DNA of 64,000 nucleotides from Phreatobacter sp. (GCF_027532945.1 NZ_JAPZTZ010000014.1:62001-126000), one strand, 5' to 3'; positions 1 through 12,982 are shown, counted from the first letter of the stretch. Notes: generated by a model not told the origin, from the letters alone. Program-made: numbers and translations.

Positions 1-95
1 TTCCTCCCGGATGATCGTTGATCTGCAGTAGGCCGGGGCGCACAGCGCAAGGGAAGCCACGGGCGCGCATGGCCGGCCGCCGCTTTGCCGTTGCC

Positions 96-2996
96 TCACG
101 CCGCCTGGGCGAGCGCGGCCTTGAGCAGCTTGGTCGCCTGGTCGGCGGTCATCGGCTCGCCGAAGGCAAAGCCCTGAGCATAGTCGCAGCCGAGCTGGAA
201 GAGTTCGACGGCATCCGCGTCGCTCTCGGCGCCTTCGGCCACCACCTCCATCCCGAGGTCCTGGCCGAGCGAGATGATGGTCCGCAGGATAACGGGGCGC
301 ACGCCGCGCTGGTCGGCACGCACGAAGCTCTTGTCGATCTTGATCGTGTCGAAGGGGAAGCGCTGCAGGTAAGACAGCGAGGAATAGCCGGTGCCGAAAT
401 CGTCGAGCGACAGGCCGGCGCCGAGTTCGCGGATGCGCTGGAGCATCTGCGCGGCATATTCCGGGTTCTCCATGACGAGGCTCTCGGTGAGCTCGAGCTT
501 CAGCGAGCCGCGGGCCACCGTCGAGCGCGACAGCACGCCCTTGATGTCCTGCAGGAGGTCGTGGCGCAGCAGCTGGCGGCTCGACACATTGACCGAGACG
601 AAGAGCGGCGGGTCGAGCGCCATGAGCTGCTGCCACGAGGCGAGCTGCCGGGCCGAACGGTCCATGACGAAGAGGCCGAGCTCGACGATGAGGCCCGTCT
701 CCTCGGCGATGGCGATGAACTCGCCCGGCGGCAGGCGGCCGAGGCGCGGATGGTCCCAGCGCACCAGCGCCTCGAAACCCGCGAGGGTGCGGTCGGCAAG
801 GCGCACCACCGGCTGGTAGACGATGGCGATCTCGTTGCGCTCCAGCGCCCGCCTGAGGTCGCTTTCCAGCGCCAGCCGGTCGCTCTTTACCGCCCGCAGC
901 GCCGGCTTGAACACCTCGATGCGATCGCCGCCGAGCCGCTTGGCGTGATAGGAGGCAAGCTCGGCATCCTTCAGCAGGTCGTCACGCTTGACCTGCGTCC
1001 CGTCGGCCAGCGCGATGCCGATGGAGCCGGTGAGGAAAATCTCGCGGTCGCCGAAGGCGATGGGCGCGCGCAGCGCCTTGCGGAGCGTCTCGGCAAAGCC
1101 GGTGATGCGCTCGGGTGTGCGTTCCGAGACGAGGATGATGGCGAACTGGTCTCCGGCGAGGCGGGCCAGCGTGTCCTGCGGCTTGATCAGGCGGGCAAGG
1201 CGCCGCGACACGCTGAGCAGGATGGAATCGCCCACCGACATGCCGACGGAATCGTTCACCTGCTTGAACCGGTCGATGTCGAGCACCATGACGGTCGGCC
1301 GGCGCCCATCCTCGGCGGCGAGGCTGGTCAGCGAGGCATCGAGGCGGTCGAGGAAGAGCTCGCGGTTCGGCAGGCCGGTGAGATTGTCGTGGACGGCATC
1401 ATGGAGCAGCCGCTCCTCCGCCGCCTTGAACTCGGTGATGTCGGCGAGCGTACCGACGAGGCGCACCACCTCGCCGTCAGACCCGACGACGGGCCGGGCG
1501 CGCAGCACCATCCAGATGAAATGACCGTCCGCCGCGCGCAGGCGGAACTCTTCGACCAGCCGGCCGCGGCGATGTTCGACCACCGTGTCGAGGGTCGAGC
1601 GGATGCGATCGCGATCGGCGGGATGCAGCGCCTCGACGAAGCGGGTGGCGACGCCCTCGAGCGTGCCGCGCTTCAGGCCGAGCTGCGGCTCGAGCTCCGG
1701 CCCGACCCAGATGCGGTTGGTGCCGACGTCCCAGTCGAAGATGACATCGCCCGCCCCGGTCAGCGCCAGCGCCTTGCGTTCGGTATCGGAGACGAGGCCG
1801 CGCGGCACGCCCGCGCCGGAGAAGGCGTGCTGCATCACCGTGAAGCCGATGAGCATAACCAGCAGCACCAGCGCGCCGAGCATGGCGGGGGCGGCGATCT
1901 CGTTGTTGAGGCGGCCGGATACCATCAGAAGCGCCGCGCCCGACCAGACCATGAACAGGACCCAGGTCGGCAACAGGTTGATGGCGCGGTCGTAACGCAG
2001 CACCGAGAGATAGACGAGGATCACCGTGCCGAGGATGGTCACCGCGCCGATGCCGAGGCGGGCGATGCCGGCGGCAATCGACGGGTCGAACCAGGCAACC
2101 GTGAGCATGCCGCCGGCGAAGGCCAGCCAGACCGCCATGAGCACGGTGTAGCGCACGTGCCAGCGGTTGAGGTCGAGATAGGCGAAGAGGAAGATCATCA
2201 ACGTCGCCGAGAGGATCGCCTCCGCCACGGCGCGCCAGAAGGCGACGACCTCCGGCGCCAGTTCCATCACCCGCGTCCAGAAGCCGAAGTCGAGCGCCAG
2301 CGTGCCGAGAACCGCCCAGGCGAGGAGCGCGGCGGCCGGGAACATCAGCGAGCCCTTCACCACGAAGAGGATGGTGAGGAACAGGGCGAGCAGGCCGGCA
2401 ATGCCGAGGATGATGCCGCGGTAGAGGGTGAAGGAGTTCTCGCGGTCCTTGAAGGCGTCCGGCTGCCACAGTGTGATCTGCGGAATGCGCGGATCATGCA
2501 GCTCGGCGACGAAGGTGACGGTGGTGCCGGGGTCGAGCGTGATGAGGAACACGTCCTGGTCGACGGCGGTCTGCCGCTCCGGCCGGAAGCCCTGGCTGGG
2601 GGTGAGCGAGACGAGGCGCTGCGCGCCGAGGTCCGGACGCAACAGGCCTGAGCGGATCAGCCGGTAATGCGGCACGACGACAAGGCGATCGACCTGCTCG
2701 TCCGTGGCGTTGGAGAGGGTGAAGACGCCCCAGACCGAACTCGAATCGGTGCGGGTCTGGCGCACCTCCATGCGGCGGACGATGCCGTCGCTGCCGGGGG
2801 CGGTCGGCACGGAGACGCGGTCGCCCTCGCCCTGCACGAAGGTCAGGGCGCGACCGAGATTGATGGCCGGCGAGGTGGCCGTCACCGCCACGGCATCGAC
2901 GCCCTGCGCCAGCGCCGGCGCAACGGCCGGGCCGAGCGCGAGGATCACCAGCGCCAGCAGTCGGGGGAGAAGGGAAAACGTCGTCCGCACGAGCAT
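96..2996 (-). CDS. Membrane GGDEF/PAS/EAL protein, probable c-di-GMP phosphodiesterase with degenerate GGDEF
   Basis: ORF 96..3089. Likely start is the Met at 2996, which precedes a signal peptide ([22 protein letters not shown]). Multiple TM helices, PAS/PAC segment, GGDEF-like domain (motif AGDQF), full EAL domain ([20 protein letters not shown]). Confidence 0.9.
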   Translation of the reverse strand: MLVRTTFSLLPRLLALVILALGPAVAPALAQGVDAVAVTATSPAINLGRALTFVQGEGDRVSVPTAPGSDGIVRRMEVRQTRTDSSSVWGVFTLSNATDEQVDRLVVVPHYRLIRSGLLRPDLGAQRLVSLTPSQGFRPERQTAVDQDVFLITLDPGTTVTFVAELHDPRIPQITLWQPDAFKDRENSFTLYRGIILGIAGLLALFLTILFVVKGSLMFPAAALLAWAVLGTLALDFGFWTRVMELAPEVVAFWRAVAEAILSATLMIFLFAYLDLNRWHVRYTVLMAVWLAFAGGMLTVAWFDPSIAAGIARLGIGAVTILGTVILVYLSVLRYDRAINLLPTWVLFMVWSGAALLMVSGRLNNEIAAPAMLGALVLLVMLIGFTVMQHAFSGAGVPRGLVSDTERKALALTGAGDVIFDWDVGTNRIWVGPELEPQLGLKRGTLEGVATRFVEALHPADRDRIRSTLDTVVEHRRGRLVEEFRLRAADGHFIWMVLRARPVVGSDGEVVRLVGTLADITEFKAAEERLLHDAVHDNLTGLPNRELFLDRLDASLTSLAAEDGRRPTVMVLDIDRFKQVNDSVGMSVGDSILLSVSRRLARLIKPQDTLARLAGDQFAIILVSERTPERITGFAETLRKALRAPIAFGDREIFLTGSIGIALADGTQVKRDDLLKDAELASYHAKRLGGDRIEVFKPALRAVKSDRLALESDLRRALERNEIAIVYQPVVRLADRTLAGFEALVRWDHPRLGRLPPGEFIAIAEETGLIVELGLFVMDRSARQLASWQQLMALDPPLFVSVNVSSRQLLRHDLLQDIKGVLSRSTVARGSLKLELTESLVMENPEYAAQMLQRIRELGAGLSLDDFGTGYSSLSYLQRFPFDTIKIDKSFVRADQRGVRPVILRTIISLGQDLGMEVVAEGAESDADAVELFQLGCDYAQGFAFGEPMTADQATKLLKAALAQAA

Positions 2997-3149
2997 CCGT
3001 CGAGGCTTGGCCGTGAGCGCTGGTTCTGCAACAGGCGGCACGCCATGAGCCCCGTGTGTGGCGCCATTGCGGCGCTCGTTCGTACGCAACGTTCGAGACT
3101 TAGACTCGCGGGGTGGTAACCGGCAAGGGCATGGCGGCGAATTCGCCTC

Positions 3150-4268
3150 TCAATCCAGCGATTTCGCATGAATCTCGAAGGCTTGCGGACGGATCGCGGT
3201 CCCGGCGCCGGGGCGCTCCGGACGCATCACGTCACCGTTGGTCACGGTAACCGGCTCCTCGAAGCAGGTGCGGATCCACGGGATGTATTCGAAGGAGGTG
3301 GTCGCCGGGTGCCAGAAGGACAGATGGACATGGACCTGGCCCATGTCCCCGGCATGGGCGACGACCGGCAGCCGCGCGGCATGGGCGGCCTCCGCGACGC
3401 GGATATACTCGGTGATGCCCGCGAGCCTTGCGACGTCCGGCTGGACATAGTGCATGGCGCCGCGGCGAATGAAGTCGAAGAAGGCCTCCGCCGTATAGAG
3501 CTGCTCGCCGAGCGCCACCGGCACGCCGCCCTCGGCGCAAAGGCGCACATGGCCCTCCACGTCGTCGTACCAGAGCGGCTCCTCGAACCAGAGGAGGTCG
3601 AGGTCCCGGGCCGCGCGGGTGAAGCGCAGGCAGGTCGGCAGGTCCCAGCGGCCATTGGCATCGGTGGCGATGGTGACGCGGTCGCCGACCGCGCGGCGCA
3701 CAGCGGTGAGCCGGGCGATATCGCGGCCGATATCCGCGGAGCCGACCTTCACCTTGATGCCGCGGAAGCCCTCCTCCTCCACCGCGCGGCGGGCGCCGGC
3801 GACGAGATCCTCGTCGGAGAGCGACAGCCAGCCGATATCGGTGTTGTAGGCGGTGAGTTGCTCTGAGGTCGCCCCGCCGAGCAGCTTCCAGAGCGGCAGG
3901 CCGGCGGCCTGCGCCTTCAGGTCCCACAGCGCCACGTCGACGGCGCCAAGGGCCAGATGGGCGATGCCGGCGCGGCCGATCCATTGCAGCGGAGGGTGGC
4001 GGGCTACCTTCTGCCACAACCGCGTCACGTCGCGCTCATCCTCGCCAATGAGGAGGTCGGTGAGGGAGGTGGCGATGCAGCGGGCAATCAGCCGATCCCC
4101 GGCAATGTCCGCATGGGTGCCGGTGAAACCGGTGCCGACAAGCCCCTCGCGGGTGTGGATGCGGCAGCCGACCACGCCCCAGTGGGAGAGGGTGTGGGTC
4201 GAATCGGAGATCGAGGAGCCCGTCACCGGCACGTGCAGGATGAAGGGCTCGATACGGCTGATGGTCAT
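3150..4268 (-). CDS. Mandelate racemase/muconate lactonizing enzyme family protein (enolase superfamily)
   Basis: Enolase-superfamily motifs ([45 protein letters not shown]). Confidence 0.88.
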   Translation of the reverse strand: MTISRIEPFILHVPVTGSSISDSTHTLSHWGVVGCRIHTREGLVGTGFTGTHADIAGDRLIARCIATSLTDLLIGEDERDVTRLWQKVARHPPLQWIGRAGIAHLALGAVDVALWDLKAQAAGLPLWKLLGGATSEQLTAYNTDIGWLSLSDEDLVAGARRAVEEEGFRGIKVKVGSADIGRDIARLTAVRRAVGDRVTIATDANGRWDLPTCLRFTRAARDLDLLWFEEPLWYDDVEGHVRLCAEGGVPVALGEQLYTAEAFFDFIRRGAMHYVQPDVARLAGITEYIRVAEAAHAARLPVVAHAGDMGQVHVHLSFWHPATTSFEYIPWIRTCFEEPVTVTNGDVMRPERPGAGTAIRPQAFEIHAKSLD

Positions 4269-4356
4269 GGGGCGCCCCGCCAAAGGTCGGGCGGAGTGTG
4301 GGCGCGCCTGCGGATGCGCTCAAGGCAGCCGGAGGGGGAGCCTGCCCCAAACGAAA

Positions 4357-4380
4357 AAGGCGGGCATCGCTGCCCGCCTT
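4357..4380 (-). terminator. Intrinsic terminator downstream of ftsH
   Basis: Perfect 10-bp stem aaggcgggca-tcgc-tgcccgcctt; read on the minus strand it is followed by TTTTTCG. Confidence 0.8.
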
Positions 4381-4402
4381 GTGCATTCGATCAAGACCTC
4401 GA

Positions 4403-6322
<1,920 letters not shown>

Positions 6323-6520
6323 CGCGTGTCCATCCCCAGGGTCTCACCGCGGACGCGGCGCCGAAGCGGCGCGCTATCCGTGCTCATGCCCGATGCGTCA
6401 TGCGGCATTACCCGTACCTGCTCAATGTAGGAGCCCGCCGGGGACTTGCCAAGGAGCAGCCGTTCAACCGTTCACGCGTTTGGGACCCAAACCCGAGAGG
6501 CGGTCAACCGTTCCCTACCA

Positions 6521-7558
6521 TCATTTACGGGGAGAGCGGCGCGCCGGCTCACGTGCCACGATGACGCGCCCCTGCGGCGAGACCGAAACCAGCGCCCCCT
6601 GGAGGTTGCGGCGCAGCGCCTCGCCGCCGGCAATTGCCATCAGCACCTCGCCGGTGAGCGCCTCCAGCGCTTCGAGCCTCGCATCGACCTCCGGGTCGCC
6701 GAGGGTGGCGATGGTATCGGCCAGCAGGCGCAGCACGTCGACGAAGGGCGCCTCCAGCCAGGCCAGCCCGTCATAGGCCTGCGCGCCCTGCGTGCCCGCC
6801 GGCTGCATCGTCGCCTCGGCGAGCCGGGCGGCATGGTGGGCGCCGGCGGCATCGAGCATCTGCATGCGACCTGCGAGAATGGCGAGCCTTTCGGCGTCGA
6901 GCCCCTCCCCTGCGAGGTCGCGGAAGAGGCGGCGGATGCGGACGCGGGTGAATCGCGGGTCGTCGTTCGAGGGGTCGTGCACGGGCGTGAGACCGGCGGC
7001 GCGCGCCGTTGCGGCCAGCCGCGCCTTCGGCACGAAGAGGAAGGGACGCAGCAGCGCAAGTCCGTCGCGCTCGGCTGTTGCCGCCATGCCCTTGAGGCCG
7101 AGCGGACCGGAGCCGCGCACCAGACGCATCAGCACCGTCTCGGCCTGGTCCTCGCGGTGATGGGCGAGGACGATCCCCGTCGCGCCCTTCGCGCGGGCAT
7201 GGGTCACGAGCAGGCGGTGGCGGGCGTCCCGCGCCGCCTCCTGCAGGCCGGTCGCAGGCTTGTCACCGTCCCAGGCAAGCACGGCCGCGGGCAGGCCGAG
7301 GCGGCCGGCCGTTTTCACCACCATGGCGCATTCGCCCGCCGCTTCCGGCCTCAGGCCATGGTCGACGCTCGCGACGTGAAGGACAGGGCCCTCACCGACA
7401 AGCGCGCGCCAGCGGGCGGCAGCGACCATCAGGCCGAGCGAATCGGGGCCACCGGACACCGCAAGGACAAGGGCGGGGTGGCCGTGGAAGGATGACAGGA
7501 GGTCTTGGATCTCGTCGTCGTCGAGCGGGGCCTCGGCCACCGGCTCAGCAGCTGGCAC
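6521..7558 (-). CDS. tilS: tRNA(Ile)-lysidine synthetase TilS
   Basis: PP-loop motif SGGPDS; lies between ybgF and ftsH as is usual in alphaproteobacteria. Confidence 0.93.
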   Translation of the reverse strand: MPAAEPVAEAPLDDDEIQDLLSSFHGHPALVLAVSGGPDSLGLMVAAARWRALVGEGPVLHVASVDHGLRPEAAGECAMVVKTAGRLGLPAAVLAWDGDKPATGLQEAARDARHRLLVTHARAKGATGIVLAHHREDQAETVLMRLVRGSGPLGLKGMAATAERDGLALLRPFLFVPKARLAATARAAGLTPVHDPSNDDPRFTRVRIRRLFRDLAGEGLDAERLAILAGRMQMLDAAGAHHAARLAEATMQPAGTQGAQAYDGLAWLEAPFVDVLRLLADTIATLGDPEVDARLEALEALTGEVLMAIAGGEALRRNLQGALVSVSPQGRVIVAREPARRSPRK

Positions 7559-8555
7559 GGCGCTGCTCGCTCACCACCGCCGTCTTCGTCGCGGGGGCGG
7601 CATTCGGGAACTTGCGATTGAACTCGGCATAGGCGGCGCAGGCGGCCTCGCGCTCGCCGAGGGCGTTCAGCGACTGGCCAAGGCGCAGAAGGCTCGACGG
7701 GGCGCGGCTGGCGCGGGGAAAGTCGGTCGAGACCTTGAGGAACTGTTCGGCCGCCTCGCGATACTGGCGGCGCTGGTACATGGTCTCACCAAGCTGATGC
7801 GTGGCATCGCCAACGAGCCGGTCGCGTGGGTGGTTCTGCAGGAAGGCGCGCAGGGTGATTTCCGCCTGCTCGTAGTCGCGGCGCGAGATGAAGGCGACAG
7901 CGGCGTTGTACTCATCACGCGGCGAGGACGCGATAATCGGCTGGGTGCCGGTGCTACCGGTGGAGGCCACCGCACCAGGGATGGCGGACCGCGGCTCGGC
8001 CGGGGCGAGCGAGGGATCGGCCGCAGCCCGTCCGGCGAGCTGGCCGAGATCGAGCGGCTGGGCACCGCCGGCGCCACCGGCAGCCGCGCTGCGCGGCGGC
8101 GCGGCATTGGAGCCGGGGGGCAGAGTGCCGAGGTCGCGCGGCGCGCCGGGAGCGGCCTGCTGCTCGGACGGGTCGAAGACGTCCGATCGCCGCTGCGGCG
8201 GCTGCCCCTGTTGCTGCTGTTGCTGCGGCGGCTGGCCAGCCGGCTGCTGCGTCTGCGGCCGGCGCGCCCCACCGCGGGCATTCTCAAGCTCGTTGAGGCG
8301 GAACTCGATATCGGCCTGCATGCGGCGCTGCTGGTCCTCCATCTGGCGGACCCGGAACTGCGACTGTTCCAGCTGGCCATTGAGCGAGCGCACCAGCGCC
8401 TCAAGGCGCTGGATGCGGTCCATCAGATCGGCGGCGCTCTGCGCACGGGCCGGGGCGACCGCGAGCCAGAGTACGAGGAGGGCGGAGCCGCCCACCATCG
8501 CCGCGATGTCGAACCGGAACCAGGCCCTCGCCACCCGTCCCATCATCATTGTCAT
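7545..8555 (-). CDS. ybgF: Tol-Pal system protein YbgF/CpoB (TPR, coiled coil)
   Basis: Signal peptide, N-terminal coiled coil, Q/P-rich linker, C-terminal TPR (YNAAVAFISRRDYEQAEITLRAFLQNHP). Confidence 0.92.
   Translation of the reverse strand: MTMMMGRVARAWFRFDIAAMVGGSALLVLWLAVAPARAQSAADLMDRIQRLEALVRSLNGQLEQSQFRVRQMEDQQRRMQADIEFRLNELENARGGARRPQTQQPAGQPPQQQQQQGQPPQRRSDVFDPSEQQAAPGAPRDLGTLPPGSNAAPPRSAAAGGAGGAQPLDLGQLAGRAAADPSLAPAEPRSAIPGAVASTGSTGTQPIIASSPRDEYNAAVAFISRRDYEQAEITLRAFLQNHPRDRLVGDATHQLGETMYQRRQYREAAEQFLKVSTDFPRASRAPSSLLRLGQSLNALGEREAACAAYAEFNRKFPNAAPATKTAVVSEQRRASC
8196..8260. repeat. Low-complexity CAG/CTG-rich tract in the YbgF linker
   Basis: Encodes QQPAGQPPQQQQQQGQPPQ; runs of ctgctgttgctgctg. 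Confidence 0.75.
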
Positions 8556-8622
8556 CCCTTCAGCCCGAGCAGCGGAAATTCACGCGGGGAATTGGGCGAG
8601 ATTTCGGCCCATTTCAAGCGAA

Positions 8623-8651
8623 AACGGCGCCCGGTGGGTCCGGGCGCCGTT
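8623..8651 (-). terminator. Intrinsic terminator downstream of pal
   Basis: 12-bp stem aacggcgcccgg-tgggt-ccgggcgccgtt; minus-strand reading ends GCCGTTTTCG. Confidence 0.65.
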
Positions 8652-8674
8652 GTCTGATGCCGTATGCGGACGGA

Positions 8675-9169
8675 TCAGGAGCCGGCGCCGCCAGAGAGCA
8701 CGGTGACCGTGCGGCGGTTCTGCGACCAGCAGGAGATGTCGTTACAGACCGCGACCGGGCGCTCCTTGCCGTAGGAGATGGTGCGCATGCGGGCCGAGGA
8801 CACGCCGCGGGCGGCGAGATAGTCGCGCACCGTCTGGGCGCGGCGGGCGCCGAGGGCAATGTTGTACTCGCGGGTGCCGCGCTCGTCCGCATGGCCCTCG
8901 ACGGTGAAGGAATAGCGGTTGTACTGGTTCAGCCAGACAGACTGCTTGTCGAGCGTGGCGCGGGCCTGGGGGGTCAGCTCAGAGGAATCGGTCTCGAAGA
9001 AGACGCGGTCGCCGACATTGACGACGAAGTCCTGGGCGCTGCCCGGGGTCGCCGCACCGGCGCCGGCACCAGCCTGGTTGGTGGGGTTTTGGGCGCAGGC
9101 GCCGAGCACCAGCCCGAACGCCATGATGGCAGCAAACTTCAGATTGCGGCCCAGAGCCATGGTCAGCAT
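8675..9169 (-). CDS. pal: Peptidoglycan-associated lipoprotein Pal
   Basis: Lipobox LVLGAC; OmpA-like domain (VEGHADERGTREYNIALGARRA). Start taken at MLTMALGRN rather than the longer ORF start. Confidence 0.95.
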   Translation of the reverse strand: MLTMALGRNLKFAAIMAFGLVLGACAQNPTNQAGAGAGAATPGSAQDFVVNVGDRVFFETDSSELTPQARATLDKQSVWLNQYNRYSFTVEGHADERGTREYNIALGARRAQTVRDYLAARGVSSARMRTISYGKERPVAVCNDISCWSQNRRTVTVLSGGAGS

Positions 9170-9550
9170 GATGGTCTCCTTGACCTGAAAATGTGACGGC
9201 ACCTCTAACAGGAGGTCGGTTAATCGAACCTTCCGCGGAAGAGCCGATCCGGGCCCGTCGCCTTCACCAGCGCCGGTCCGATGCGTCACATCCAGGTGGT
9301 TATCGTCCTGAATGATCTGTTCTTTTTGCGATCGCCCGGACGGTGAGGCGTTAAAACCTCGCTGCCCGGCCAATCGCCGGAATGGTCAACCATTGGTTAA
9401 TGGAAGCCCGGAATTCGTCGTGTCGGCGCGTGACGCACTGCGACACCACCCCCGCATCGCGGCGGAGCGTGACGAGACTGTGGCAAGCAGGTGGCCGTGG
9501 GGAGAAGCAAGCCACCTGCGAAGCCCTTCATGGCGACTGTTGCGCAAATG

Positions 9551-10927
9551 TCACGTTGGCCGGCGACCCCAGGGGGTGACCCACAGCGCGAGGACCGAGC
9601 CGGCGCCGTAAATCGCCATGGCGAAGCCGACCAGGGCGAACATGGCCCAGGGCTGCTGGTCGGTGGCAACCAGGGCCCATCCCCCGAGCGCGATGACGAC
9701 GAGCCGCGCCGTGCCGGCGAGAACCGGACCGATCACCCTCCCCGCACCCTGCGCCGCAAAATAGAGGCAGAGGCCGAGGCCGAAGAAGCCGAAGCAGGGA
9801 CCGGCCCAGGTCAGATAGGACGCGGTGGCGGCGATGACGGCGGGATCGCGCGTGAACAGGCCCGCCCAGGCTTCGGGAAAGAACCAGCCGGCGATCCCCA
9901 CCGCACCGGTGACGAGGAAGGCCATGGCCCCGCCCGTCCAGGCGGCGCGGCGGGCGCGGGCGGCGTTCCCCGCGCCGATCGCCATGCCCACCATCGGCAC
10001 CAGCGACACACCGATGGCGAAGGTGACGGGGATGAGCAGGAACTCGAGCCGCGAGCCGATGCCATAACCGGCAAGCGCCGCATCGCCGAAGCGCGCGACG
10101 AGGCGCGTGAGGATCAACACGGTCAGCACCGATTGCAGCGAGGAGACCATGGCGATGGTGCCGACCTTCAGGATATCGGCAGCATGGTCCCAGCGCGGCC
10201 GGACGCCGACCAGCGGCAGGACGAACCGGCCGCGCCCCGAGCGCAGCCAGGCCAGAAGGGCGAAGGCGCCGAGGCCATAGGCAATGACCTGACCGGCCGC
10301 GACACCGGCCATGCCGAAGCGCGGGATCGGCCCGACGCCGAGGCCGAGGCCGCCGCCGATCACCACCTGCAGGCCGGCGACCGCCAGCAGGATCACGGAT
10401 GGCACAACCATGTTGCCCATGCCGCGCACGACCGAGGCGAGGAGGTTGCACAGCCAGATGGCGAGCGCCCCGACGAAGACGACGTTGGAATAGGTCAGGG
10501 CCTCTGCCAGCGCCGCACCGCGGCCGCCGAGGAGAGCATAGAGCGCCGGGCCGACGCCGACGAAGAGCAGGCTCATGCCGATCCCGCCCCCGAGTGCGAT
10601 CAGCACGGTGTGGAAGGCGAGCGAGCGGGCCCGCTCGATGTCGCCGGCGCCGAGCGCCCGGCTGACCGCGGACGACACGCCGCCGCCCATGGCCCCCGCC
10701 GACATCATCTGCTGCAGCATCACCACCGGAAAGACCAGCGCCATGCCGGCGAGCGAGGCCGTGCCGAGCAGCCCGACATAGGCGGTCTCGGCGATGGCCA
10801 CGGCGGCGGTGGCCACCATCGCCATGAGGTTCGGCGTCGACAGCTTGAGGATCGTCGGCAGGATTGGCGCGGAGAGGATCGGATTGGCGCGCGGCGCGGC
10901 AGGGGCGGAGACAGCGGGGGCGGTCAT
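9551..10927 (-). CDS. MATE family efflux transporter
   Basis: About 12 TM helices, MatE-like repeats; start taken at MTAPAVSAPAAPRANP. Confidence 0.9.
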   Translation of the reverse strand: MTAPAVSAPAAPRANPILSAPILPTILKLSTPNLMAMVATAAVAIAETAYVGLLGTASLAGMALVFPVVMLQQMMSAGAMGGGVSSAVSRALGAGDIERARSLAFHTVLIALGGGIGMSLLFVGVGPALYALLGGRGAALAEALTYSNVVFVGALAIWLCNLLASVVRGMGNMVVPSVILLAVAGLQVVIGGGLGLGVGPIPRFGMAGVAAGQVIAYGLGAFALLAWLRSGRGRFVLPLVGVRPRWDHAADILKVGTIAMVSSLQSVLTVLILTRLVARFGDAALAGYGIGSRLEFLLIPVTFAIGVSLVPMVGMAIGAGNAARARRAAWTGGAMAFLVTGAVGIAGWFFPEAWAGLFTRDPAVIAATASYLTWAGPCFGFFGLGLCLYFAAQGAGRVIGPVLAGTARLVVIALGGWALVATDQQPWAMFALVGFAMAIYGAGSVLALWVTPWGRRPT

Positions 10928-10970
10928 GATGTCGAGCTCCGCGGCGCAGATCGGGCTGGAATGTCGGGTG

Positions 10971-11426
10971 TCATGGCTCGGCAGCCGGAACGGTGCCGAG
11001 CCGGGCGAGTGTGTCATCGAGGTGCAAGACGAGGGCGGTGCTCGCCTCCTCCCCAAGCGCGGCACGAACCTCGGCCTGCGCGGCTTCCCAGCCCTTGCGG
11101 GCGCTCTTCAGCAGGGCGCGGCCAGGCTCCGTCAGGGCGAGGCGGCGGGTGCGCCGGTCGGCGGGGTCGGGGGTCAGCGTCAGCAGGCCGCGCCGTTCCA
11201 GCGGACGGAGGGCGCGCGTCAGGGTCGTCGGATCCATCACCATCCTGTCGGCGAGCTGGCCGATGGACGGCGCGTCACCCGCCCGCACCTGCGCCATCAC
11301 CCCGAACTGGCTGATGGTGAGGCCATGCGGCTCCAGGTGGCGATCATAGATCTGCGAGACCCGCCGCGTCGTCCGCCTCAGGCGCGCGCAGATGCAGGGG
11401 AAGGCGGTTGCCGGACCAACGATCAT
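10971..11426 (-). CDS. MarR family transcriptional regulator
   Basis: wHTH (PSIGQLADRMVMDPTTLTRALRPLERRGLLTLTPDPADRRTRRLALTEPGR). Confidence 0.9.
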   Translation of the reverse strand: MIVGPATAFPCICARLRRTTRRVSQIYDRHLEPHGLTISQFGVMAQVRAGDAPSIGQLADRMVMDPTTLTRALRPLERRGLLTLTPDPADRRTRRLALTEPGRALLKSARKGWEAAQAEVRAALGEEASTALVLHLDDTLARLGTVPAAEP

Positions 11427-11436
11427 GGTCTCATCA

Positions 11437-11456
11437 TTAGCTGCATATACAGCTTA
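11437..11456. promoter_or_regulatory. Candidate MarR autoregulatory operator
   Basis: TTAGCTG-CATATA-CAGCTTA, 6 of 7 arm positions symmetric, 11 bp upstream of the marR start. Confidence 0.6.
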
Positions 11457-11554
11457 TGCCATCGCGATGACGCGGAGCTGACCTGCGTCTTCCCCTTGAT
11501 CGGGAGCGGGTGCGCGCCCTACCCTCTGGCCCGGCGCTCTCACAAGGTCCCGCC

Positions 11555-12979
11555 ATGCGACACCTTCCGCGCCTCGTCCTTGTCCTCGCCGGGCTCCTCC
11601 TCGCCCCGGCCCTTGCCCTCGCCGATCCGCGCGGCTGCCCGCACAGCGCCGATGTGATGACGGCCTCCGACTATCTGCTCGTCGACCCGCAGAACGCCCA
11701 TCGCTTCTGGCGCGACCGCCAGGGCACTGAGGCCGCCTATCTGCTGATCCGCTATGGCGAACTGCCGCCCGCCGCGGCCCTCGCCCTCACCGAGCGCCTC
11801 GCGGCGCGCCAGCGCCCGCCCGAGCGGATCGAAGAGTTGAGGCTCGTGGTCGCATCGCCCGATCGCCGCCTCGCGGCGCTCGCGAGCCCGGACGCTGCAC
11901 AGGCAGCGCTGGCCCGTACGCCATCCGTGCAGCGGGCGCTGATCCTCGATGGCGAATGGCCCCGCGTCTTCGCCGATCTCGCCGGCCGCGCGACGGCACC
12001 GGGAGGCGCCATGGCGGAGATCGCCTTGGGGCGCGCCCTCGTCGACCTTGACGATGGCGAGAAGCTTCGGCTGGCGACGCTGGCCGAGGCGAGTGGTCTT
12101 TGGCAGCTCGCGGGCACTCTCCTCGCCACACGGGCTGATCTCTCGCCCTGGCTCGCGAGCCTCAGGCGGTCGCCCCTGGCCCCGACTGGCGAAGCCGACC
12201 TCGCAGCACGGTTCGCGCCGATCTGGTCAGGACAGCTCCTGCCCGGCCGTGCTCAACCACAACGGGCGGCCCTGCCGCCGGAGCTCGCCGCAGCGGTCGA
12301 CCGCCTCGGCGCCAACCGACCGGCAGGCGCCGCCGACATGGACCGCGTGCTCGCCCTCGGCTTCATCGCCCCCTCGACGCTCCTGCTGGCAACCGCTGCA
12401 AACCAGAGCGGCGATCCACGGCTCGGCAGCGAGGTCGCCGCCCCGCTCCTCGCCGCGATCCGCTCCGGACGACAATCGGCGGCCGACGTCGACGGACTGA
12501 GGACAGCGATCCTCGAGCGCAGCGTCGCCGTCCTCGGCCTCGACCGGGCTCGTACGCTCTTTGGCGGGGTGAGCCGGCAACCGGACCTGTGGGCATCGGG
12601 ATCGGCGCTGGAGACTCTGGAGCGATCGGTGGCGCGGCGCGCTCTCCTCGCCTTCGCCCGCGGCGAGGGACCGGCGCCGGCGCGCCCGCCCCTCCTGTCG
12701 CCGAGTTTTGACTGGGCGGGCTGGCGCAACGCGGCGGAAGCGATCCGCGCGGGCCAGCCGGCCTTCGACAGCTATCGTGGCATCGAGGCGGAACTGCTTC
12801 ACGCCATGGGTCGGCACGGCCGGGCGCTGCGGCTGTTGCGGGAGCTTGGACCGGGCGACGAGAACCGCCAGCGCGCCTATGGCATGCTCGTCACGCTGGA
12901 CCACATGTGTGGCGGCCTGCTCAGTCCCCATCCCTGGCTGGGGACGCCGCTGTTCACCTTCCCGCCGCGGCCGCGCTGA
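11555..12979 (+). CDS. Secreted hypothetical protein
   Basis: Signal peptide MRHLPRLVLVLAGLLLAPALALA followed by a long, mostly alpha-helical sequence; intact ORF. Confidence 0.75.
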   Translation: MRHLPRLVLVLAGLLLAPALALADPRGCPHSADVMTASDYLLVDPQNAHRFWRDRQGTEAAYLLIRYGELPPAAALALTERLAARQRPPERIEELRLVVASPDRRLAALASPDAAQAALARTPSVQRALILDGEWPRVFADLAGRATAPGGAMAEIALGRALVDLDDGEKLRLATLAEASGLWQLAGTLLATRADLSPWLASLRRSPLAPTGEADLAARFAPIWSGQLLPGRAQPQRAALPPELAAAVDRLGANRPAGAADMDRVLALGFIAPSTLLLATAANQSGDPRLGSEVAAPLLAAIRSGRQSAADVDGLRTAILERSVAVLGLDRARTLFGGVSRQPDLWASGSALETLERSVARRALLAFARGEGPAPARPPLLSPSFDWAGWRNAAEAIRAGQPAFDSYRGIEAELLHAMGRHGRALRLLRELGPGDENRQRAYGMLVTLDHMCGGLLSPHPWLGTPLFTFPPRPR

Positions 12980-12982
12980 CGG

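Noticed and set aside
18-2651. 877-aa plus-strand ORF opposite the GGDEF/EAL gene
   Set aside because: Antisense shadow ORF of a high-GC gene: composition rich in R/A/E/D/H with no domain-like motifs, whereas the minus strand encodes a clear multi-domain protein.
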